DNA of 11,242 bases from CAYOXX01 sp964408025 (GCA_964408025.1 CAYOXX010000099.1:1-11242), one strand, 5' to 3'; positions 1-6,752 are shown, counted from the stretch's first letter. The notes: generated by a model from the letters alone, not told the origin. Made by a program: numbers and translations.

Positions 1-60
1 GAAATGGGTAAAATCCCGAATGAAGTTTTTGCCGGGCCGTCATTCCTGTCTGTCACTACT
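1..60. repeat. Left-edge intergenic stretch with a half copy of the palindromic repeat
   Basis: No gene is visible in the first 60 bases. Positions 41-56 read CATTCCTGTCTGTCAC, the exact reverse complement of GTGACAGACAGGAATG at 3269-3284, so the intergenic repeat family seen further right also occurs here. It sits directly beyond the terminator of the first receptor gene, as related sequence at 3587-3700 does for the second receptor. The stretch continues outside the window. Confidence 0.6.
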
Positions 61-63
61 CGT

Positions 64-100
64 AAAAAAAGTGCCCCCGGTATGACCCGAGGGCACTTTT
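64..100 (-). terminator. Intrinsic terminator of the first receptor gene
   Basis: On the minus strand a 14-bp stem (AAAAGTGCCCTCGG pairing with CCGGGGGCACTTTT, one G-U pair) closes a 6-nt loop and is followed by a run of T. It lies about 20 bp after the stop codon at 119-121. A nearly identical structure follows the paralogous gene at 3706-3741, with only the loop differing. Confidence 0.93.
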
Positions 101-118
101 ACGCTTCTGCAGCAGAGG

Positions 119-2791
119 TTAGAACAGGAAGCGGAAGCCGAGCTGGTAGTAGCGCGCGCGCACGATCGCGCTGACGCGCTCGAAGGCGCTGGAAGTGATC
201 AGGCGACTCGAGACATTGGTGATGGCGTCGTCGTTGAATAGGTTGAAGATGTCGAAGATGACGCCGACGCGGAAGCGGTCCATGAAGATGAACGCCTTCT
301 CCAGGCGCAGGTCGACGTTGAGCTGGTAGCCGTAACGATTGGAGCCGTCGATCGGGGCGATCAGCTGCTCGTTGCGGCTGGCGCCCGCAGGCCTGTAGTA
401 GTGGCCGTAGGGTTGGCCGCTGCGGTAGGTGATGATCGGGCTGATGTAGATGTCGAACGGGGCGATGTAGGTGCCGCTTAACTTGAACTGGTGCGGCATA
501 TCCTGGCCCAAACGGCCATCGCGGTTGATCCACCAGTTGGGGTTGTTGTAGAGGTCGAAGCCCTGGACCACGCCATAGCTGTTGTTTTGCGTTGTGCCGG
601 TGTTGCGGCTGTAGCCGTAGCTGGCGACCATGCTCCAGTTGTCGCTCATCCGCTTGGTGAGCTCGAAGAGCACGGACCAGTAGTGGCGGTAGAGGTCGCC
701 CAGCACGCCGGCCTGGCCCTCTCTCGGGTTGGTGTAGTACTCGGGGGTACCGTAGGAGATGCCGTCGTAGTAGACGCCGCTCCAGGAGCCGTTGGCGTTC
801 GAGAAGCTACCACTCCTCTCAGTCCAGGTGATGTTGGGGTAGATCGAGCCGAACTTGCCGCCGTCCCATTTGTAGACGAAGGTGACCGATCCGGCCAGGT
901 TCGCCATCAGCTCGCGCTCGACGCCGAGCATGATTCCCTCGGTCCACTGGTTGCCGATTGTGGGATCGATCTCGTACTCGCCAGGCTGCGAGCCGCCGTA
1001 GACATCACCCAGCACCCAGGCGCCGCCGCTCCAGTAATACCACATGGACGGCGGAACCCCTGTGACCATCGGCTCGGTATTGCCGCTGAGGACGCCCTCG
1101 TAGTAGCGACCGTAGAAGCCGCGCAGCACCGTGGTGCCGTCGCCGAACAGGTCGTAGGCGAAGCCGAGGCGCCAGGCGGGGTCGTTGTAGCGCAGGAAGG
1201 TGCTGCTGCCGCCCAGGCCGCCATCGGCCGCATTCTGGGCGCTCAGGCCGGTGCTGTCGTAGCGGAAGCCGAGGTTCAACGTCAGCCTGTTGCTGAGGCT
1301 CCAGCTATCCTGCAGGAAGCCGGCGTAGCGAGTGATCACCGTGCCGCCCTCGTAGGTGCCGTAGTTGTACCACTCGGAAGGTGCGCCGTTGGTGTAGTAT
1401 CTAACCAGCTCATGCGAGTAATAGCGGGCCGAGAGGCTGCTCTCGCGCTCGATGCCGAACTTGAAGCTGTGGCTGCCGTTCCAGTTGTCGTTGTAGTACT
1501 GCACCGTCAGCAGCAGGTTGTCGCGGTTGCGCGTGTAGAGGTCGGTTCTGCTCAGGCTGCCCGGGGCCAGGTAGAGGCCGGTAGCGAGGTCGTAGGCGGT
1601 CTCGCCCTCGTTGCGCGGCACCAGGTCGAAGCCGCCGCGGAAGCCCGCGAAGCGGCCCTCGATGATGACGTCGTCACTGAGCACGTAGGAGTGCTGCAGC
1701 AGGTAGGTGTCGGACTTCGATACCTGCTCCCAGAGGCCGTCCTCCCAGTTGGTCGACCAGGAGCCGTAGGCCACCCTATGGCTGCGGCCGCGCTTGTAGT
1801 ATACCCAGCTGAAGTAGCTGACGTTGCGGTCGTTCCACATCATGCTAACCTTCAGGAACGAGCGCTTTGGGTCCTCGGCCTGTGTGATCGGGCCGGACAG
1901 GGTGCCCCGCTGTGTTTCCACCTTCTGGTAGTTGAAGTTGAAGAAGAACCAGGCGCGATCCTGCAGCACCGGACCGCCGACGGCGAAGTTCGGGTCCTTC
2001 ATGTCGCTGGCCGTCGGGGTGCCGACGTAGGGGTGGTCCTCGGTGTTGTCGCTCACCCAGCCGACGCGCTGCATGAAGTAGTTGACCTCGCCGTGGAAGT
2101 CGTTGCCGCCGCTCTTGGTCACCGCGTTGAGCGTGGCGCCGGTGAAGGCGCCGTACTCGGCCGGGCTGCCGAACATCGCCACGTCCATCTGCTCGACCGC
2201 CTCGAGGTTGATCGAGCTGAAGACGGTGCCGGTGGCCGGGTCGCTGACGTTGACGCCATCTTGGTTGTAGGCCTGGCCGGCTTGCTCGACGCCGCCGAAG
2301 GCGGACTCGTCAGTGAAGCCGCCCAGCGCGTTGGCGGTGCCCCAAACATATCGTGTGTTCGGGGCGTTCAGCAGGTAGTCGAAGTCGAGCGTGCGGCTGA
2401 TACCCGAGTCGGTCTTGTCGACCAGCGGCGCCTCGCCGGTGATGGTGACCACCCGCTCGAACTCAGAGGGCGTCATCACCTTGTCGAGCGTCACCGTCAC
2501 CTCGTAGTCGAGAACGATGTCGGTCTGCTCGATGGTGTTGTAGCCCTCCATCTCGAAGCGGATGTTGAAGGTGCCCACCGGCAGCAGCACGAAGCGGTAC
2601 ATGCCGCGCTCGTTGGTGGTCGTCGTCATCTCGCGCGCGATCAGCGCGTCGGAGGCGACCGTTACGGTCGCCCCCACGATGACGGCGCCGTCGGCGGTGG
2701 TCACCGTGCCGATGATGCGGCCCCTGTTCTGCTGGGCGAAGGCCGTAGTGGCCACCAGCAGAACAAGGACAAGTGGAAGAAACTTCTTCAT
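119..2791 (-). CDS. Oar-like TonB-dependent outer-membrane receptor (paralog 1)
   Basis: Predicted 890-residue outer-membrane beta-barrel protein. The start chosen is the ATG at 2791: it is preceded by AGGAG at 6-nt spacing and begins an obvious signal peptide (MKKFLPLVLVLLVATTAFA, likely cleaved before QQ). A longer reading from 2854 would bury the signal. Residues about 24-105 form a carboxypeptidase-regulatory-like beta-sandwich (GRIIGTVTTADGAVIVGATV, NERGMYRF, EGYNTIEQ). A plug-like segment follows up to about residue 225, ending in the family motif EYGAFTG...NAVTKSGGNDFHG. The remainder is a barrel very rich in Tyr, Trp and Gly, and the chain ends in RYYQLGFRFLF with the terminal Phe typical of barrels recognised by the BAM complex. 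Family knowledge suggests TonB-linked uptake of a large substrate or a surface or secretion role. I see no TonB box and cannot name the substrate. The gene appears monocistronic, with its own sigma-54 promoter and terminator. Confidence 0.9.
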   Translation of the reverse strand: MKKFLPLVLVLLVATTAFAQQNRGRIIGTVTTADGAVIVGATVTVASDALIAREMTTTTNERGMYRFVLLPVGTFNIRFEMEGYNTIEQTDIVLDYEVTVTLDKVMTPSEFERVVTITGEAPLVDKTDSGISRTLDFDYLLNAPNTRYVWGTANALGGFTDESAFGGVEQAGQAYNQDGVNVSDPATGTVFSSINLEAVEQMDVAMFGSPAEYGAFTGATLNAVTKSGGNDFHGEVNYFMQRVGWVSDNTEDHPYVGTPTASDMKDPNFAVGGPVLQDRAWFFFNFNYQKVETQRGTLSGPITQAEDPKRSFLKVSMMWNDRNVSYFSWVYYKRGRSHRVAYGSWSTNWEDGLWEQVSKSDTYLLQHSYVLSDDVIIEGRFAGFRGGFDLVPRNEGETAYDLATGLYLAPGSLSRTDLYTRNRDNLLLTVQYYNDNWNGSHSFKFGIERESSLSARYYSHELVRYYTNGAPSEWYNYGTYEGGTVITRYAGFLQDSWSLSNRLTLNLGFRYDSTGLSAQNAADGGLGGSSTFLRYNDPAWRLGFAYDLFGDGTTVLRGFYGRYYEGVLSGNTEPMVTGVPPSMWYYWSGGAWVLGDVYGGSQPGEYEIDPTIGNQWTEGIMLGVERELMANLAGSVTFVYKWDGGKFGSIYPNITWTERSGSFSNANGSWSGVYYDGISYGTPEYYTNPREGQAGVLGDLYRHYWSVLFELTKRMSDNWSMVASYGYSRNTGTTQNNSYGVVQGFDLYNNPNWWINRDGRLGQDMPHQFKLSGTYIAPFDIYISPIITYRSGQPYGHYYRPAGASRNEQLIAPIDGSNRYGYQLNVDLRLEKAFIFMDRFRVGVIFDIFNLFNDDAITNVSSRLITSSAFERVSAIVRARYYQLGFRFLF

Positions 2792-2797
2792 TAGAAA

Positions 2798-2802
2798 CTC
2801 CT
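2798..2802 (-). promoter_or_regulatory. Ribosome binding site deciding the start of receptor 1
   Basis: The minus strand reads CAGGAGTTTCTAATG, with AGGAG 6 nt before the ATG at 2791. This fixes the start at MKKF rather than at the upstream in-frame ATG at 2854. Confidence 0.85.
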
Positions 2803-2818
2803 GTTTTAAAAGGTTAGT

Positions 2819-2847
2819 GTTCTTTGGGCACTTGAATAAGATGCCCC
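2819..2847 (-). promoter_or_regulatory. Conserved leader hairpin of receptor 1 mRNA
   Basis: On the minus strand GGGGCATCTTATTCAAGTGCCC can form a short hairpin (GGGCA at 2846-2842 with TGCCC at 2830-2826) followed by AAAGAAC. The same hairpin and tail recur before receptor 2 at 6462-6481, ending 35-36 nt from the start codon in both, while the sequence on either side differs more. Conservation suggests a role in mRNA stability or translational control. It matches no riboswitch class I recognise. Confidence 0.5.
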
Positions 2848-2915
2848 TTGCCACTCCTCCGCAGTTGCTGGCCAGCTGCGCTCACTGCTGCGCGTGTGGC
2901 TCGTTTCCGAGAGGA

Positions 2916-2930
2916 GCAACTATCGTGCCA
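2916..2930 (-). promoter_or_regulatory. Sigma-54 (RpoN) -24/-12 promoter of receptor 1
   Basis: The minus strand reads CTGGCACGATAGTTGCTC. This matches the sigma-54 consensus TGGCACG-N4-TTGC with the invariant GG and GC exactly 10 nt apart. Transcription would start near 2904, giving a leader of about 112 nt. The same 15 bases lie at the equivalent place before receptor 2 (6549-6563), while flanking bases differ, which supports function. Transcription would need an AAA+ enhancer-binding activator, not seen in this window. Confidence 0.85.
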
Positions 2931-2994
2931 GACGGCTCTGAGTGTTCCCGAACATGAAAAAGGAGACACCGCCAAAGAATCAGCGTTCAGGATC

Positions 2995-3010
2995 ATGGAT
3001 GTAAATCCAT
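2995..3010 (-). promoter_or_regulatory. Putative activator-binding palindrome (UAS) of receptor 1
   Basis: ATGGAT-GTAA-ATCCAT is a perfect 6+4+6 inverted repeat centred about 100 bp upstream of the predicted sigma-54 start site. This is the usual position of enhancer-binding-protein sites. The identical 16 bp lie at 6627-6642 before receptor 2 at the same distance. Just upstream, AGATACGGA (3022-3030) is also shared. The activator is unknown. Confidence 0.6.
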
Positions 3011-3106
3011 CTATCTAAATGAGATACGGATTAGATAAAGGCGGTTCGTGGGGCTATCGCTTGCATTCTCTCCGCTATGTGAATTGTAATCCTCATCAAG
3101 AGTTGG

Positions 3107-3120
3107 TTCAGAGTATTGAA
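3107..3120 (-). promoter_or_regulatory. Second conserved upstream palindrome of receptor 1
   Basis: TTCAG-AGTA-TTGAA is a near-perfect inverted repeat. It corresponds to the perfect TTCAA-AATA-TTGAA at 6739-6752, and each lies 112 bp beyond the start of the first palindrome. The surrounding bases (GTTGRTTCA...) are also partly shared. It could be a second activator site or an IHF-type or other architectural site. Function is inferred only from conservation and spacing. Confidence 0.4.
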
Positions 3121-3268
3121 TCGTCAACAAAAAATTGATCCTACTTCACCGCATCTTGGAACCGTCCGGCTTGTCGTTTTGAGAGGTGCCTCGCCGGCGG
3201 CCGATGCTGATCAAGACGGAAAGAACTAAGGACGATATTACTCTCCGTCACATCATCCAAATCTATGA
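3121..3268. other. Intergenic stretch without a recognised gene
   Basis: This relatively AT-rich sequence lies between the upstream control region of receptor 1 and the palindrome array. Similarity to the equivalent stretch before receptor 2 fades quickly after about 3150. I see no convincing ORF, RNA gene or terminator. Confidence 0.5.
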
Positions 3269-3270
3269 GT

Positions 3271-3290
3271 GACAGACAGGAATGTCTGTC
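3271..3290. repeat. Palindromic repeat GACAGACA-N4-TGTCTGTC, copy A
   Basis: Perfect 8-bp arms surround a GGAA loop, followed by CTACCG. The same arms with other loops occur at 3617-3636 (TTCT) and 7083-7102 (AGAA), so the arms and not the loop are conserved. This points to selection for, or spread of, a hairpin. It occurs only between genes in this window. Confidence 0.75.
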
Positions 3291-3418
3291 CTACCGTACA
3301 ATTGTAGTGGCGGCCTGAACTTGTCCGCTGGAGCTTGCTTGTCCGATGAAGCTTCAGCGCGGTCGGAAGCGAAAGCGGATGCCGCCCGCAATCTTGTAAT
3401 CAACTTTCTAGTCCTTCA

Positions 3419-3485
3419 TCCGCCGCGGCGGATTCCCGTCTGTCACCGCCGATTCGGACGGTAGGACGGACCCGCCGGAGGCGGG
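3419..3485. repeat. GC-rich hairpin cluster with ~35-bp repeat unit, copy 1
   Basis: The stretch contains TCCGCCGCGGCGGA (3419-3432, a perfect palindrome), then the first copy of the ~35-bp unit (3436-3469: CCGTCTGTCACCGCCGATT...GGACGGTAGGACGG), then CCCGCC-GGA-GGCGGG (3471-3485). The unit can fold on itself through its CCGTC and GACGG ends and its inner CCG and CGG. Two closer copies follow at 3494-3528 and 3587-3621. Confidence 0.65.
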
Positions 3486-3493
3486 CAAGCTCT

Positions 3494-3528
3494 CCTGTCT
3501 GTCACTGCCGATCCTGACGGTAGAACAG
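3494..3528. repeat. ~35-bp intergenic repeat unit, copy 2
   Basis: It reads CCTGTCTGTCACTGCCG, then ATCCTGACGGTAGAACAG. It differs from copy 3 (3587-3621) at only two positions. The segment that follows (3529-3587: CCGCCGCCGCCAAGG..., ...AACAAGTCCGCCGTAG...) recurs at 6912-7000, so unit and linker spread together. Confidence 0.65.
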
Positions 3529-3586
3529 TCCGCCGCCGCCAAGGCTATGGCGAACAAGTCCGCCGTAGTTTTAACGAAGGCGGATT

Positions 3587-3636
3587 CCTGTCTGTCACTG
3601 CCGATCCTAACGGTAGGACAGACATTCTTGTCTGTC
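3587..3636. repeat. ~35-bp unit copy 3 joined to palindrome copy B
   Basis: Unit copy 3 (3587-3621) runs directly into the second GACAGACA-TTCT-TGTCTGTC palindrome (3617-3636), sharing the GACAG. The overlap shows that the two repeat types are parts of one modular element. A further degenerate piece, GTAGGACAG, follows at 3653-3661. Confidence 0.65.
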
Positions 3637-3705
3637 CCATCTGATATAAGAGGTAGGACAGTATTTGCCTAGGTGGACGGCGGATAACTGTCTGCTACTC
3701 CATAT

Positions 3706-3741
3706 AAAAAAGTGCCCCCGGATTTACCCGAGGGCACTTTT
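3706..3741 (-). terminator. Intrinsic terminator of the second receptor gene
   Basis: On the minus strand AAAAGTGCCCTCGG pairs with CCGGGGGCACTTTT around a 6-nt loop (GTAAAT), followed by T residues. It lies about 20 bp after the stop codon at 3760-3762. The stem is identical to the one at 64-100 and only the loop differs. Confidence 0.93.
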
Positions 3742-3759
3742 GAGCTTCTGCAGCAGAGG

Positions 3760-6426
3760 TTAGAACAGGAAGCGGAAGCCGAGCTGGTAGTAGCGCGAGC
3801 GCACGATCGATGTCGGCCGCTCGAATGTGCTGGAGTTGATGCGGTGGTTGGAGTGGCCGGTTACGGCGTCGTCGTTGAAGAGGTTGAATACGTCGAAGAT
3901 GACGCCGACGCGGAAGCGGTCCATGAACGAGAACGACTTCTCCAGCCGCAGGTCGACATCGAGCTGGTAGTCGTAGCGGTCGGTGCCGTCCACCGGCTTG
4001 ATGAGCAGGTCGGTGTCGCTGCCGCCCGGACGGTAGTAGAGGCCGTAGCAACGGCCGCTCATGTAGGTGATGATCGGGCTGATGTAGATCTCGAAAGGAG
4101 CGATGTAGGTGCCCGAGAATTTAAACACGTGCGGGCGCTCCATGCCCAGCCTGCCGACGGCGTTGATCCAGTCGTTGGGATTGTTCCACGTATCGAATCC
4201 CTGGATGACGCCGTAGCTGGTGTTGTAGACGGTCCCGTTGTTGCGGCTGAAGGTGTAGTTGGCGTACATGCTCCAGTTGTCGCTCATCCGCTTGGTCAGC
4301 TCGAAGGCGAGAGCCCAGTAGTGGCGGAAGAGGTCCTCGGTGATGCCGTGATCGCCCTTCTTGGGATTGGTGTAGTACTCGGGGATGCCGAACTGGATGT
4401 CGTCGTAGTAGATGCCGTTGTAGGAGCCGTTGGCGTTGCTGAAGTTCGCCTGATACTGGTTCCAGGTGGCGTTGGGGAAGATGACGCCGAGCTGGTTGTT
4501 GTCCCACTTGTAGATGAAGGTCAGCGCTCCGGCCAGGTTCGGCATCAGCTCGCGCTCGAGACCGAGCATGATCCCCTCGGTGTACTGGTTGCTGACGTTG
4601 GGGTCGATCTCGTACTCGCCCGGCTGCGAGCCTCCGTACTGGCTGTAGAGGTACCAGGCCGAGCCGTCCCAGCGGTACTGGCGCGACGGCGGCACGGAGG
4701 TGACCATCGGCTCGATGTTGCCGCTGACGACGCCCTCGTAGTAGCGGCCGAAGAAGCCGCGCAGCACTGTTGAGCCGTCGCCGAACAGGTCGTAGGCGAA
4801 GCCGAGGCGGTAGGCCGGATCGGTCATGTGCATGAAGGTATCGCTGCCCGCCAGGCCGCCGAGTGTGGGATCGTCGGCCTCGGCCCACCAGCGGTCGATG
4901 CGGAAGCCGAGGTTCAGCGTCAGGCGGCTGCTCAGGCTCCAGCTATCCTGCACGAAGCCGGCGATGCGCTTGCGCACGCGGCCACCCTCGTACTCGCCGT
5001 AGTCGTACCAGCGGTACGGCTGGCCGTTACGGTAGTAGATGTTCTCGGTGTGGGTGTAGAAGCGGTTGCCCATGTGGCGCTCGTAGTTGACGCCGAACTT
5101 GAAGCTGTGCGTGCCGTGCAGGTCGTCGTTGAAGTAGGCCAGCGTCACCAGGTACTCGTCGCGCGGTCGGTTGTAGAGGTCGCTGCGGCTGAGGCTGCGC
5201 GCTAGGTGGTTGCCGGTATCGTAATCGCGGATCATCGGGCCCTCGACGCGCGGCCAGAGGTCGAAGCCGCCGCGGAAACCGCCCCAGCGGCCCTCGAGGA
5301 TCAGGTTTTCGGTGATTACGTAGGAGTGCTGGATCAGGAAGGTGTCGGACTGGCTCACCTGCTGCCAGAGGCTGTCCTCGTTGTTGGTGCGCCAGGAGCC
5401 GTAGGCCACGCGGTGGCTGCGGTCGCGCTTGTAGTAGATCCAACTGAAATAGGTGATGTTGCGGTCGTCCCAGCGGGCGCTGAACTTCAGGAAGGAGCGC
5501 TTCGGGTTCTCGACCTGGGTGACGACGTCGTCGATCAGCTCGCGCTCGGTCTCCCACTTCTGGTAGTTGAAGTTGAAGAAGAACCAGATGCGGTCCTGCA
5601 GCACCGGCCCGCCGATGGCGAAGTTCGGATCGGTCAGCTTGCTGGCCGTGGGCGCGCTGACCAGCGGGTACTCCCCGGTGTTGTCGCTCACCCATTCGGT
5701 GCTCTGCATGAAGTAGTTGACCTCGCCGTGGAACTCGTTGCCGCCGCTCTTGGTCACCACGTTGAGCGCCGCGCCGGTGAAGGCGCCGTACTCGGCCGGG
5801 GCGCCGAACATCGCCACGTCCATCTGCTCGACCGCCTCCATGTTGATCGAGCTGAAGATCGTCTTGGTCGACGGGTCGGAGACGTTGATGCCGTCGGTGC
5901 TGTAGGTCTGGCTGGCTTGCTCGACGGCGCCGAGGGCGGAGTTATCGTTGAAGCCGGCGACGATGTTGGGCATGTTCCAGACGTTGCGGGTGTTGGGTGC
6001 CTGCTGCAGGTAGTCGAGGTTAATCTGGTAGCCGATGCTCGAATCGGTCTTGTCGATGAGCGGCGCCTCGCCGGTGATCGTCACCACCCGCTCGAACTCC
6101 GAGGGCGTCATCACCTTGTCGAGCGTCACGGTCGACTCGAAGCCCAGCGTGATGCCGGTCTGCTCGATGGTGTTGTAGCCCTCCATCTCGAAGCGGATGT
6201 TGTAGGTGCCTATCGGCAGCAGCACGAAGCGGTACATGCCGCGCTCGTTGGTGGCCACCGTCATCTCGCGCGCTATCAGCGCGTCGGAGGCGATTGTAAC
6301 GGTCGCACCGACGATGACGGCGCCGTCGGCGGTGGTCAACGTGCCGACGATGCGGCTCCTGTTCTGCTGGGCGAAGGCCATAGTGGCCACCAGCAGAACG
6401 AGGACAAGAGGAAGGAATTTCTTCAT
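3760..6426 (-). CDS. Oar-like TonB-dependent outer-membrane receptor (paralog 2)
   Basis: Predicted 888-residue paralog of the protein at 119-2791. The start is the ATG at 6426, preceded by AGGGGG and beginning the signal peptide MKKFLPLVLVLLVATMAFA. The upstream in-frame extension to 6552 crosses the sigma-54 promoter and is not credible. Domain order is the same: carboxypeptidase-regulatory-like domain (about 24-105), plug-like region, NVVTKSGGNEFHG motif at the same residue (about 224), Tyr/Trp-rich barrel, and the identical ending RYYQLGFRFLF. By eye, the first 230 residues are very close to paralog 1. Differences then cluster in short segments between conserved strand-like stretches, for example around residues 275-290 and 315-325, after FRGGFDL, and around PPSRQYRWDGSAW. 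This is the pattern expected of surface loops. The ligand is unknown. No TonB box was recognised, so transport energised by TonB remains an assumption from the family. Confidence 0.9.
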   Translation of the reverse strand: MKKFLPLVLVLLVATMAFAQQNRSRIVGTLTTADGAVIVGATVTIASDALIAREMTVATNERGMYRFVLLPIGTYNIRFEMEGYNTIEQTGITLGFESTVTLDKVMTPSEFERVVTITGEAPLIDKTDSSIGYQINLDYLQQAPNTRNVWNMPNIVAGFNDNSALGAVEQASQTYSTDGINVSDPSTKTIFSSINMEAVEQMDVAMFGAPAEYGAFTGAALNVVTKSGGNEFHGEVNYFMQSTEWVSDNTGEYPLVSAPTASKLTDPNFAIGGPVLQDRIWFFFNFNYQKWETERELIDDVVTQVENPKRSFLKFSARWDDRNITYFSWIYYKRDRSHRVAYGSWRTNNEDSLWQQVSQSDTFLIQHSYVITENLILEGRWGGFRGGFDLWPRVEGPMIRDYDTGNHLARSLSRSDLYNRPRDEYLVTLAYFNDDLHGTHSFKFGVNYERHMGNRFYTHTENIYYRNGQPYRWYDYGEYEGGRVRKRIAGFVQDSWSLSSRLTLNLGFRIDRWWAEADDPTLGGLAGSDTFMHMTDPAYRLGFAYDLFGDGSTVLRGFFGRYYEGVVSGNIEPMVTSVPPSRQYRWDGSAWYLYSQYGGSQPGEYEIDPNVSNQYTEGIMLGLERELMPNLAGALTFIYKWDNNQLGVIFPNATWNQYQANFSNANGSYNGIYYDDIQFGIPEYYTNPKKGDHGITEDLFRHYWALAFELTKRMSDNWSMYANYTFSRNNGTVYNTSYGVIQGFDTWNNPNDWINAVGRLGMERPHVFKFSGTYIAPFEIYISPIITYMSGRCYGLYYRPGGSDTDLLIKPVDGTDRYDYQLDVDLRLEKSFSFMDRFRVGVIFDVFNLFNDDAVTGHSNHRINSSTFERPTSIVRSRYYQLGFRFLF

Positions 6427-6429
6427 TGG

Positions 6430-6437
6430 TACCCCCT
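6430..6437 (-). promoter_or_regulatory. Ribosome binding site deciding the start of receptor 2
   Basis: The minus strand reads AAAAGGGGGTACCAATG. The purine run ends about 5 nt before the ATG at 6426. It differs in sequence from the AGGAG of paralog 1 although the coding starts are nearly identical. Confidence 0.7.
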
Positions 6438-6451
6438 TTTGTTGATGGGTT

Positions 6452-6483
6452 AACGTTCTTTGGGCACTTAAGTAGATGCCCCC
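6452..6483 (-). promoter_or_regulatory. Conserved leader hairpin of receptor 2 mRNA
   Basis: The minus strand GGGGCATCTACTTAAGTGCCC forms the same hairpin as at 2826-2846 and is followed by the same AAAGAAC. The loop differs, but the stem and distance to the start codon are kept. No known riboswitch is recognised. Confidence 0.5.
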
Positions 6484-6548
6484 CAGCCATCTTTCTGGCG
6501 TTGACGTACGGCAATACCTCAGTTCTTGGTTTATGTACATTGCAAGGG

Positions 6549-6563
6549 GCAACTATCGTGCCA
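6549..6563 (-). promoter_or_regulatory. Sigma-54 (RpoN) -24/-12 promoter of receptor 2
   Basis: The minus strand reads CTGGCACGATAGTTGCCCC, a match to TGGCACG-N4-TTGC with 10 nt between GG and GC. The predicted start is near 6537, about 111 nt before the ATG. The 15-bp core is identical to that of receptor 1, so the two genes are probably co-regulated by one sigma-54 activator. Confidence 0.87.
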
Positions 6564-6626
6564 GACGACGCAGGGTGTTGATAAATACAAAACTGGAACG
6601 TCGCCGATAGATCAGTGTTCTAAGTC

Positions 6627-6642
6627 ATGGATGTAAATCCAT
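6627..6642 (-). promoter_or_regulatory. Putative activator-binding palindrome (UAS) of receptor 2
   Basis: ATGGAT-GTAA-ATCCAT is identical to 2995-3010 and starts 78 bp from the promoter core (79 bp for receptor 1), about -90 to -105 relative to the predicted start site. The flanking TCATGGATGTAAATCCAT and the downstream AGATACGGA (6654-6662) are shared. Confidence 0.6.
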
Positions 6643-6738
6643 ATATTTAAACAAGATACGGAGCACATAAAGGGTTTCATGTATCTAGTGCTCGTATTCC
6701 TTGCTTACAAGCGGATTTGGGCCTTTCTCAGGAGTTGA

Positions 6739-6752
6739 TTCAAAATATTGAA
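6739..6752 (-). promoter_or_regulatory. Second conserved upstream palindrome of receptor 2
   Basis: TTCAA-AATA-TTGAA is a perfect 5+4+5 inverted repeat, 112 bp beyond the start of the first palindrome, exactly as at 3107-3120. Its function is not known. Confidence 0.4.

Noticed and set aside
491..2794. Very long plus-strand open frame opposite receptor 1 (and similar ones at 3712-4773 and 5206-6453 opposite receptor 2)
   Set aside because: They are Val/Ala/Glu/His-rich translations without domains, mirror images of the receptor codons in GC-rich DNA. The receptor strand has a signal peptide, ribosome sites, promoters and terminators.
2792..2854. N-terminal extension of receptor 1 (and of receptor 2 to 6552)
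   Set aside because: The extensions would place 21 or 42 residues ahead of a perfect signal peptide, and the second runs into the sigma-54 promoter core. The extensions are not similar between the paralogs in a protein-like way, while the nucleotide hairpin is conserved.
3282..3464. 60-codon plus-strand frame
   Set aside because: It lies inside the palindrome array, starts within a hairpin loop and has no ribosome site. Its translation is repeat-derived.
3436..3636. Possible CRISPR array
   Set aside because: The three ~35-bp units are unequally spaced (58 and 93 bp from start to start), diverge among themselves, and the sequence between them is itself repeated elsewhere (6912-7000), so it is not unique spacer sequence. 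No cas gene is in view.
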